Source: an uncultured Collinsella sp. (lineage in GTDB: Bacteria > Actinomycetota > Coriobacteriia > Coriobacteriales > Coriobacteriaceae). From it: a DNA stretch of 26,672 nucleotides. Under the pieces are notes generated by a model. The model had not been told where the DNA came from. It did not search any database and worked only from the letters and a program-made list of their open reading frames with translations. Both the position numbers and the translations under genes were made by a program. This document shows positions 8,365 through 15,327 of the stretch, in pieces. Where the stretch lies: the NCBI GenBank assembly GCA_902479095.1, contig CABSNL010000026.1:1-26672 (forward strand), in the 5' to 3' direction. Position 1 is the first letter of the stretch. Every line of letters begins with the position of its first letter.

Positions 8365-8443
8365 ACACTTTTCCGGATAATTGTGCTATCGAATTTGACA
8401 CTTTTCCGAAGTTTTAAGGTGCCTATTTCGACACTTTTCCGGA
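8365..8443 (+). repeat. Three direct repeats at exact 33-bp spacing
   Basis: The 13-base core ACACTTTTCCGGA occurs at 8365, 8398 (as ACACTTTTCCGAA) and 8431, each exactly 33 bases apart, with unrelated bases between. A TATACT -10-like box at 8447-8452 follows directly. The layout resembles a regulator-binding array over a promoter for the next small ORF. Confidence 0.8.
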
Positions 8444-8464
8444 TTTTATACTCTGTCCCTCCAG

Positions 8465-8758
8465 ATGCGCTTTACGGTGCAGGCGTTGGAAGAAGGGCCA
8501 TGTGCCGCTGGCGGCCCACTTGTTTTGCAGATCAAGCTGCCCGGAGACGACTCGCGCGAGCCGTCCAGCTGGAAGCTCTTTGCCGACGGCGCGTGCGTTG
8601 CGGACGGATCCGGCACCTTTGCCCGCGAGTGCTTCTGCGAGGGCGCCGAGGTGTTTCTGGATCTGTGCCGCGACGCCGTACGCGCGACCGAGCTGTACCA
8701 GTGGAGCCAGAGGGAGTACGAGCTGCTGAGTGCGGCCCGCAGAATCGTAGGGGTGTAG
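8465..8758 (+). CDS. Small hypothetical protein, possibly leaderless
   Basis: An ORF of 97 codons with coding-like GC-rich third positions. The product is acidic and has no recognised motif, signal peptide or membrane segment. There is no ribosome site before the ATG. A TATACT box lies only 12 bases upstream, so the mRNA could be leaderless, or the ORF could be what remains of a gene whose promoter array (3 x 33 bp) survives. A convergent hairpin terminator follows. I do not recognise a family. Confidence 0.5.
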   Translation: MRFTVQALEEGPCAAGGPLVLQIKLPGDDSREPSSWKLFADGACVADGSGTFARECFCEGAEVFLDLCRDAVRATELYQWSQREYELLSAARRIVGV

Positions 8759-8796
8759 ACGGGCGGACGAGCCATCGACGATTTTGAGCTGGCAAG

Positions 8797-8821
8797 GGCC
8801 GGGAACTAGATTCCCGGCCTT
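8797..8821. terminator. Bidirectional hairpin terminator
   Basis: A perfect 9-bp stem GGCCGGGAA/TTCCCGGCC with loop CTAGA lies between two convergent genes (stops at 8758 and 8826). The T-tracts are short on both sides, but the location fits a shared terminator. Confidence 0.65.
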
Positions 8822-8825
8822 CAAC

Positions 8826-10949
8826 CTAGCACTGCTTTATGAGATCGAGCACCGCAGGAATATCATCGGCATTTCGAAGCGCAACGTAAGTGGGTAAGCC
8901 CGGGCCAAATCCACCCTGCGTACGCTTGTCCTGGCACATGTCCTCTGGATCCGTTAGATCATCCACACTCTTTGCCAAGCCAACGGCAATCCAACCACCG
9001 TTGCTGGTCCTGCCTTCTAGCACGGCATGCAGTTTTCGCTTGCCCGACCTGAAGCCTACATAGTACTTAGCTATGTAGGACTCCCACGAAGGGTTACCAC
9101 TCAGAACGGACTCGCGCACCTCATCGAAAAGCTTCTGGTTGAGCCCACCTTCGGCAAAGGTGGGGTGGTTCTCCCGCAGAGTCCAGACAGGAGCCTCGTC
9201 AGACTCCCCACGAGAAGGACGGTACTTGTCGACGACGTCTGCCGGAAGGTCGGGATACTTCCATATCTCGCACGCTTCTTTCGCCAGCTCGTCCGCGCGC
9301 TGCCCAATCTCTTCCTCACCCCATTTTTCATGCGAGACAATCGATTTGTTTAGGTAGAGCGGGCTGCACTTAAATCCGACGTCAGGCAGATTGAGCTTGT
9401 CCGAGAACGACCGGTTTGAGTACTCCTGGTTGTAGCCCGTCAGCGTAAGATTTCCCAAGTTGTTGCACAGCCTGTCGTGGACGTCTTCCCAGTTCTCACC
9501 AAGCGATTCCTTCCAGCCGTGCTCATCATCGATCGTCTGGGGCATGATGTGCTCGATCTGGTAATCGTCGGCTGAGATGGACTCCTTCGGGTGGTGCCAG
9601 TTCTCCATGCGTTCCAGGTAATAGCGCTTTTTAGAGAAGCGGTTGTAGCAGTCACGCGTCTTAAACTCCTCGACAAAATGCTCGTCTGTCGGAAAGTATG
9701 CGGTCATACCGCTGCTGTGGATAAGGAGCATCGCCGTAACGTACTCCTCGATATCGTCCTGCTGCTCGAGATTGCGATACATGCCGGCAAAGAAATTATT
9801 TAGGCCCGTGGTAAGTCTGCCGCAAACCGCTCGCCTGAACAGAAACGACTCGATAGTCTCGCAGATACGTAAAAACGCATTGCGGTCTAGTCCATTCCCC
9901 TCGTAAACCGAATAAAGCAACATTAAGAGGGGCCTTATCTGCTTCACGTCGAGGCTTACGATTCTGCCGAACACTCGGCGCAGTCCGTCGTCCTTCTCCT
10001 TACCAAGGAACAGACTGGCGTATCTATGTGCATACCCGCGCAGCTCCTTAAGCAGACCCTCGGTGTCACCATCGTAGTCGTCGGCGAAATAGCGCTTAAA
10101 CTCGTAGTAGGCCTCGTTCTCCTTCGGCATCCTATTGGGAACTTTAAGCCACAGCCAGTACCAGATAAATGCATTGAACTCTTCTTCGCCGCCTTTTCCG
10201 AACAAGCGCTCGAGCGGATGCCAGTAACCCTCGTAGAGCTTGGTCTGCTCGTCGTTGGGAAGCGACATAAGAACGTAGTTACGAATGAGGTCGATAGGCG
10301 TGAGCGGCTTACCCTTGGAGTTCATGGACTCAAATATGAGCTGGGCATTATCGACGCCAGCGGTGAGCTTAGTGTCGATGACCTGCACGCGGTTTAGCCC
10401 CGCCCAAAGCCTTGCAGGGTCGAATGATTTCCCGTGCATCTTTTCACGGAAGAACGCGTGGTTCTCGACGATACGATCCGATTTTTCATCCGGCACGGGA
10501 GATCTAGATACGATGGAGAACAGCGTCTCTTTATCGTCCTGCGAGAGCACCAATTTGTAGCGCGCTAGACCGTTGTAGTCGTCATCGTTAAAGAGGTAGT
10601 TCTTCCGCAGCGCCGAAATCTTGAGATCGCCAAGGAAGCCAGCCTTGTCGGGATTACTCTCCAGATAGTCAGCCAAGGCAGCAATCATCAACGAAAACGT
10701 CGTCAGACGCTGCTGTCCGTCAATCAGAAGCACTCGCGAGATACTCGTGGCAGAGCTCTCGGACTCGGGGATATAGAGCATCGACCCCACGAAGTGCGAT
10801 GCGCCATCACGGCCAGCGCGCATGACGTCATCCCAAAGCACCTCGCACTCTTTCACACTCCACGAGTAAACTCGCTGGTACACGGGAATGACGAACTGCA
10901 TCTTCGCCACGCCCATAAGGTCGAGCAGATTCGCCTCGGTTGCTTTCAT
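8826..10949 (-). CDS. DUF262/DUF1524 protein, GmrSD-like single-chain nuclease
   Basis: A 707-residue protein with an N-terminal DUF262 (GmrS-like, ParB-related) domain and a downstream DUF1524 HNH-type nuclease domain. DUF262 landmarks are QRVYSW (25-30), DGQQRLTT (77-84) and FESMNSKGK (206-214). The nuclease shows the IEHIMPQ motif with H467 and the LGNLTLT segment (498-504). An extra C-terminal domain of about 110 residues follows, possibly a DUF5655-like or nucleic-acid-binding module. The family includes type IV restriction enzymes that cut modified phage DNA, where the DUF262 part uses NTP. The start follows AAAGGGGA. Codon use looks less GC-biased than in the metabolic genes, which suits acquired DNA. 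Target specificity is not predictable here. Confidence 0.9.
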   Translation of the reverse strand: MKATEANLLDLMGVAKMQFVIPVYQRVYSWSVKECEVLWDDVMRAGRDGASHFVGSMLYIPESESSATSISRVLLIDGQQRLTTFSLMIAALADYLESNPDKAGFLGDLKISALRKNYLFNDDDYNGLARYKLVLSQDDKETLFSIVSRSPVPDEKSDRIVENHAFFREKMHGKSFDPARLWAGLNRVQVIDTKLTAGVDNAQLIFESMNSKGKPLTPIDLIRNYVLMSLPNDEQTKLYEGYWHPLERLFGKGGEEEFNAFIWYWLWLKVPNRMPKENEAYYEFKRYFADDYDGDTEGLLKELRGYAHRYASLFLGKEKDDGLRRVFGRIVSLDVKQIRPLLMLLYSVYEGNGLDRNAFLRICETIESFLFRRAVCGRLTTGLNNFFAGMYRNLEQQDDIEEYVTAMLLIHSSGMTAYFPTDEHFVEEFKTRDCYNRFSKKRYYLERMENWHHPKESISADDYQIEHIMPQTIDDEHGWKESLGENWEDVHDRLCNNLGNLTLTGYNQEYSNRSFSDKLNLPDVGFKCSPLYLNKSIVSHEKWGEEEIGQRADELAKEACEIWKYPDLPADVVDKYRPSRGESDEAPVWTLRENHPTFAEGGLNQKLFDEVRESVLSGNPSWESYIAKYYVGFRSGKRKLHAVLEGRTSNGGWIAVGLAKSVDDLTDPEDMCQDKRTQGGFGPGLPTYVALRNADDIPAVLDLIKQC

Positions 10950-11399
10950 TTACGCTTGTCCCCTTTCTTGTTTACGCCGCTTGCGGTCAGTCCCCCACTG
11001 AACGGAGGGTGCCAAAGACGAGAGCATCGAAGCACAGAAGCAACCGGGATGCTCATATCGTTAGATTTTACAACGCAAGCAAACGCTTACGCCGTCAGGG
11101 TGGCGCGCGATCGCTGCGCGCCACTCCCCAAAATCATACGATGTCAAAAGACTGACACTTGTGTATGCCTTTTGACATTGCCACGGACTTACGGGTTTCT
11201 TGTCTCATATGCCAAGAGCGGATATCTAGATCGCTGCCCCTCCCGCCCAAAGGAGCTCGACAAGAACTGATCGAAGGGCAAATCAGACATCGAGCAAGTC
11301 GCCGACATGCTCATCGCGCCTCGCAAAAAGATGGGCAAACACGGGACCATCTTAAGCGGTGGCGATGATGACACGGAATTGCAGCCGAATCGCCCCGAC
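10950..11399. other. 450-base gap with hairpin and long-arm inverted repeat
   Basis: No convincing gene was found between the DUF262 gene and the 787-residue gene. The gap holds a 9-bp hairpin GTGGCGCGC/GCGCGCCAC (11100-11124) and the inverted repeat described next. Short open stretches near 11274-11405 could be remnants, but a stop interrupts them and no start signal is present. Confidence 0.5.
11142..11177. repeat. Inverted repeat TGTCAAAAG-N18-CTTTTGACA
   Basis: Perfect 9-base arms flank an 18-base spacer. Each arm contains an outward-facing TTGACA, the consensus -35 box, but neither has a good -10 box at 17 bases. It may be an operator upstream of the DUF262 gene. Confidence 0.5.
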
Positions 11400-13763
11400 C
11401 TATTCACCACCCGATGCTGGCAAGCTGTTGAGCGGCTCGCTCTCACCGGCGGCACCAAGGCGCTTCTGCATCTTCTCGATCTGCTTAAGGGTCGAAGTCA
11501 AATACCCAAGACCCTTCTTCAACTGCTTAAGCAACCTGCCATTCCTGCGGTCCCCCTTTCCATTCTCCTTCTCGACATCCTCCTCAACACCAGCGATGCT
11601 GCGCTGCACGGCCTCGGCCGCCTTCTGCACCAAAATGGCTCCCTCATGCGGGCAGCGGTCAGTTGCCACATCAAGAAATGCGAGAAGCCTTGAGCATTCA
11701 ACGAGCACGAACTGCGCATAGTCCTCCCCCATCGACGCCGCCAGGGCAACGCCGCTAGAACCCAAAAGGCCAAACGCAGCGCCGCCGCCAGCAATTAAAG
11801 CGGTGCCACCGGCCATGCCCATGCCGCCGGCGGCCAAGGCGCCGCCGCCAGCAGCAGCAAGACTCGCATTGACGAGCGCAGCCCCGTGAAGGCCGACAAA
11901 CGAGCCTCCAAAGATACCGACAGCAATATCCGGAGCCAATGCCGCGGCCACTCCTCCTGTGCCCAGGGCCGCCGCCACGGCAATGGCGCCGCCTACCAAG
12001 ACCTTTGGCAATGTACCTGAGAGCTCACGGATATGCGCCCCGCATTGCTTCTCTAGGGAACGCACGGCGTCCAAATCAACCGCGTCTTGTCTCCTGGGAA
12101 ATTCATCTTTAACCCAAGCCCCGCTCCCCTTCAAACCTTTGTATTCCTTCTTCTCTTCATCTCCTATCTGGAAATAGGGGCGAAACTCAACCAGCTCCTG
12201 AGCGATCAGCAAAGCGCGCACCTTGCCGCCTCGCTGCCGCGAAATAGCCTCAAGGGCTCCGTACGCATCTTCCTCGCTCAAAAAATAGCCGCCTGCATCA
12301 ATGCCTAGGCCATCCGTGACCGAATCCTGCCACGCGCGGGCCCAGCTCCTCTTTTGCCCTTTGCGCACTTCGTTCTTCTCGTTCCCGCAGTCGTAGTTGA
12401 TGGCGGCAAGCTTCAGCGAGAAGGCAATCCTCGTCGTCTCTCTATCTAGGCTATAAAAGTGGAATCCATCGAAGATATCCTGGCGGCGCCTGGCGCGCTC
12501 AGTCCAAGCCTCGGACATTTCCTCCGCCATATAGCCCCAGTCGGCATGGAGTGCAAACGCAAGGCGTCCAACTCCAACGTAGTTTATTCGCAAGAAGAAC
12601 TTCTGGGCGAACACGACCTTGTTCCCCTCGCATTCGATACCCGCCCTGACCGCCGCCGTCGCCAGATTCGCCAGAACGAACGAAGTACTCGAAACCGTGA
12701 CCATGCGAGTGAGGGCCCTGCTGTTGTAGGGCATGAAATGCGAAGCCTTGAGCTTGCGCAAGCCGGAGACATCACTCACTTCGCAACGTTCTAGCTCGGC
12801 CTTGAGCCTTGAAAGCATGTAGAGACAACGAACGATAACCTCGTTGGCCACGACTGCTGGCACCTGGCTTAAAGCTTGATCGAAAAGACCGACTTCCGTC
12901 CGAAGGTCGAAGCGAATGGGCTTGCCGTCCTCGGTTTTGAACGCCGTTCCGTTAAACAGCTTTGAGATCCATTGCTGAATGCGAATATCCTTGCCCTTAT
13001 AGGCAATCCGCATGTCTTGAAAAACAGGCAGGGAGGAGAGCTCCTTTAGCAGGGACAGCACAACGCCGGGAATACCCGTCCCCTTACCGGGGTTTGAACT
13101 AGACCCCGCCATGTCGCTCACGAGATGCATTGCCCAGAACAGAGTGCCAAACGCGATCTTCTCTGGAACGTTCCTGCCTATAAGAGGGCGGTCAGGATCG
13201 AAGGCGGCGGCAGGCAGGTCAAAGGCGACAAACCGGCCGGCCGTATCGGTGCCATAGCCTTTGCACGTGAATTGCGAGAGGATCGAACACGCAAGGCCAA
13301 CCAAGCTCGGGTGGTGCGAGAAATCCCGCAGATGATGTTGGAGCCCGCCGCCAAACTCGGCAGTCAGCTTGTCCGCGGCAAGAGGAAACCCTTTCTCTAG
13401 AAAGCGAATAGCGTCTTCTAGAGTTGCATCCGCCTTTGTCATACCCGCAGACTTGGCAATCGTAAGAACGAATTTGCCAACCTTCTCGTCGCCCCACTCT
13501 TTGGCACCCTCTAGGTTGAAGTCTTTCTGCCACAGGATATTCAACGCGCCCGTGAGGAGCCCGCTAACGGCTGCAAGTTCATAGTCGAGCTTCGTAGCCT
13601 TTTCAGCCCGAGGGTCAAAATCAAAGAGGACCTCCTCCCCATCGGGAGCGTCCTTAAAACCAACCAGCACGGCGCTACCGTTCAGCGGCACAGATGCAAC
13701 TTTGGGCAGTTGAGGCATGGTGTAAACTATCTCGCCGCCACTAAAAACAAGTTCGTCTGCCAT
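11400..13763 (-). CDS. Unrecognised 787-residue protein with glycine-zipper-like hydrophobic segment
   Basis: The start at 13763 is fixed by a strong AGGAGG seven bases upstream. The N-terminal two-thirds is soluble-looking and includes a histidine-rich stretch LQHHLRDFSHHP (141-152) and a later MHLVSD (212-217), whose H143, H144, D147, H150, H213 and D217 could form a metal site. Residues about 588-670 are a long Gly/Ala-rich hydrophobic run with many GGG and GxxxG-like steps (for example AAGGMGMAGGTALIAGGG), typical of membrane-inserting glycine zippers. A charged, coiled-coil-like tail of about 110 residues follows. I do not know the family. The neighbours (exonuclease, DUF262 nuclease) suggest a defence role, with the zipper as a possible membrane effector; that is inference. 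Confidence 0.8.
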   Translation of the reverse strand: MADELVFSGGEIVYTMPQLPKVASVPLNGSAVLVGFKDAPDGEEVLFDFDPRAEKATKLDYELAAVSGLLTGALNILWQKDFNLEGAKEWGDEKVGKFVLTIAKSAGMTKADATLEDAIRFLEKGFPLAADKLTAEFGGGLQHHLRDFSHHPSLVGLACSILSQFTCKGYGTDTAGRFVAFDLPAAAFDPDRPLIGRNVPEKIAFGTLFWAMHLVSDMAGSSSNPGKGTGIPGVVLSLLKELSSLPVFQDMRIAYKGKDIRIQQWISKLFNGTAFKTEDGKPIRFDLRTEVGLFDQALSQVPAVVANEVIVRCLYMLSRLKAELERCEVSDVSGLRKLKASHFMPYNSRALTRMVTVSSTSFVLANLATAAVRAGIECEGNKVVFAQKFFLRINYVGVGRLAFALHADWGYMAEEMSEAWTERARRRQDIFDGFHFYSLDRETTRIAFSLKLAAINYDCGNEKNEVRKGQKRSWARAWQDSVTDGLGIDAGGYFLSEEDAYGALEAISRQRGGKVRALLIAQELVEFRPYFQIGDEEKKEYKGLKGSGAWVKDEFPRRQDAVDLDAVRSLEKQCGAHIRELSGTLPKVLVGGAIAVAAALGTGGVAAALAPDIAVGIFGGSFVGLHGAALVNASLAAAGGGALAAGGMGMAGGTALIAGGGAAFGLLGSSGVALAASMGEDYAQFVLVECSRLLAFLDVATDRCPHEGAILVQKAAEAVQRSIAGVEEDVEKENGKGDRRNGRLLKQLKKGLGYLTSTLKQIEKMQKRLGAAGESEPLNSLPASGGE

Positions 13764-13828
13764 ACCGGCTTCCTCCTGCAAACGCGTAAAACTAGATTGC
13801 TCCACGCCGCCAAATCCCTCTCGTAGAA

Positions 13829-14133
13829 CTACTCGATAATCTCGATGATGCAGTTGCTCAGAACCTCGTCGGAACTGTTCACCTCTGGCAGCCTGTACGC
13901 CTCATTGTGAACGATAACGCGCGCAGCGTCACGGGTCTATGCCTGCCCATCCAGCGAATCATGTTAGCAAGCCGTTCTTCGACAATGGATGCCATCTCGG
14001 TGTCCATACTCTTGACCTGCCTGGTCTCGGCGGGCGTCAGCGTGTCCTTGAATAGCATCTCAAGCACAGCCCTCTGATGCTGATTCTGGAATCCTTCCCG
14101 CAACCATTCCTTCTGCTTACGTCCAATGGGCAC
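13829..14133 (-). pseudogene. Small ORF with -1 frameshift in a C-run
   Basis: The ORF begins at a GTG four bases past the exonuclease stop, with GGAAGG upstream, so it is probably translationally coupled. Its first frame runs to a stop at 13879. Restoring one C to the CCC run (13933-13935) continues the frame as RDAARVIVHNEAYRLPEVNS... to a stop at 13829-13831, giving about 101 residues with a better coding look. The intact product would be a small charged helical protein with no family I recognise. The defect may be a sequencing error, a real inactivating deletion, or a slippage switch. It sits 65 bases before the 787-residue gene. Confidence 0.55.
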
Positions 14134-14137
14134 CCGC

Positions 14138-14872
14138 CTACCTTCCCGCCGCCTTCAGCTTCAGCAGCAGGTCTCCCAGCTCGGGGCACTTGCTGGAGAA
14201 GCGCGTCTGAGCTCGCTCGCCCATCCCCCACCGCTGGCGAACTTCCTGAGCGCACGGACCCACGCGGTAGTCCCCGTCCATCACCTGCTTGAGCAACTTG
14301 GCGGTCACACGCGCGTCAGCTAGGGCACTGTGGGCGTGACCCGTCGACTCGTCGAACTCGATGCCAAACCACGTTGCCGCGTCACTCAAAGAGACGCGCC
14401 CGTGGCTGCCCACGTCCATGATCGAGGTGTAAAACACCTGCAGGTCGGCCCAGTCCGTAGGAAATGCGGAAAGGTCGATGTGTTTTGCCTGACACTCGGT
14501 CAAAAGCTGTCGACGATCCGCTCCGCTCCAGCAAACCACCTGGGCGGAGTAGCGACCAATCCAATCGCTGAGCCTTTTGATCACCGCATAGAGCGGATCG
14601 GCCATCGCAGTGTCCACAGCCAATATCCCCGTAAGCCCGCGGACGGGAAACGCAACGCCTTCGGTAAATTCCGTCTGCACAAACTGCGAGAACTCGCCCA
14701 TAACGTTGCCGTGGTAATCGAGCTTGACGGCGCCGACCTCGATAATCTCATTGCGCAGTCCACGGCGCTGGCGCTGCTTTGGCACCGGCGCAAACTCAAA
14801 GTCCAGCACAATCTGGCGCGCAAAGTTCGTCGTATCGATAGCCGAGATACCCGGCGTCTTTTCAACTGACAC
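14138..14872 (-). CDS. DnaQ/RNase T-type 3'-5' exonuclease
   Basis: A DEDDh-family exonuclease of 244 residues. Motif I is IVLDFEF with D24 and E26, and the C-terminal motif is HSALAD with H181 and D186, the order expected for this fold. The chosen GTG start at 14872 follows GGAGAAAGG at eight-base spacing. The reading frame stays open upstream to a GTG at 14986 and beyond, and that stretch also reads plausibly, so an N-terminal extension of up to about 38 residues is possible. The family degrades RNA or DNA from the 3' end, and the KapD-like branch is mostly uncharacterised. It leads a minus-strand group (exonuclease, small ORF, 787-residue protein) with very short gaps. Confidence 0.85.
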   Translation of the reverse strand: MSVEKTPGISAIDTTNFARQIVLDFEFAPVPKQRQRRGLRNEIIEVGAVKLDYHGNVMGEFSQFVQTEFTEGVAFPVRGLTGILAVDTAMADPLYAVIKRLSDWIGRYSAQVVCWSGADRRQLLTECQAKHIDLSAFPTDWADLQVFYTSIMDVGSHGRVSLSDAATWFGIEFDESTGHAHSALADARVTAKLLKQVMDGDYRVGPCAQEVRQRWGMGERAQTRFSSKCPELGDLLLKLKAAGR

Positions 14873-15035
14873 GGTTAGGGCCTTTCTCCATTGCCTGCCG
14901 CTTGCTACATAGGCGGCTACATTGCCGTAAGGATAGGTGGCCGCGCGGACATGAAAGCTGGGCGCAATACCATGCGCCAGGCACACGTCATGCAGACGGC
15001 CCCAAGAGAGTTGCCCGCTCTATTCAAATGCATGA

Positions 15036-15080
15036 AAAAGATTTAGGCCCGGTGACTTGAATCAGCGGTCATCCCGGGCC
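15036..15080 (-). terminator. Rho-independent terminator
   Basis: On the minus strand, outer arms GGCCCGG/CCGGGCC with an inner TGAC/GTCA pair are followed by TAAATCTTTTT. It would end transcripts from the AAA_14/DUF4143 ATPase gene and insulate the exonuclease group. Confidence 0.7.
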
Positions 15081-15082
15081 CA

Positions 15083-15172
15083 TCAGAGCTCGTAGAGCTC
15101 TTGGTTGCTTTGGTCTCGCTCTTCACGGCGCTTATCGAACTTTCCGAGGCACTCAAGCAGCATTCGAAGCAT
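15083..15172 (-). CDS. Possible 29-residue small protein
   Basis: This short ORF encodes a charged helical peptide (MLRMLLECLGKFDKRREER, then a Gln/Glu-rich end) and stops immediately before a terminator. The codon pattern and amphipathic composition look real, but there is no good ribosome site and it lies 155 bases beyond the ATPase gene. It could be a small regulator or a gene remnant. Confidence 0.3.
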   Translation of the reverse strand: MLRMLLECLGKFDKRREERDQSNQELYEL

Positions 15173-15327
15173 AACAAGTCGCTGCCATTAAGGCACTGAC
15201 CTCTTGACCAAGCAACGGCGCTGCCCAGCTATCACCCTTGGGCTGCCGTCAACTTTATTCTATCCGCGAGCATCTGGTTTACCAAATGGATTTTCGGTAA
15301 AGGAAGCACGGCACGCCCGCAAAACCA

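Larger units (their letters stand above)
14873..15327. other. 455-base gap between exonuclease and ATPase genes
   Basis: The gap contains a terminator (15036-15080) and a short possible ORF (15083-15172), listed separately. The remainder, including the stretch just upstream of the exonuclease GTG, must hold that gene's promoter, but no clear -35/-10 pair was found. Confidence 0.5.

Noticed and set aside
8365..8443. CRISPR array at the 33-bp repeats
   Set aside because: Only three 13-base cores, no palindromic repeat of CRISPR length, and no cas gene in the window.
11274..11405. Possible gene remnant reading SDIEQVADMLIAPRKKMGKHG on the plus strand
   Set aside because: An in-frame stop lies just upstream, there is no start signal, and it runs into the antisense of the 787-residue gene; no family was recognised.
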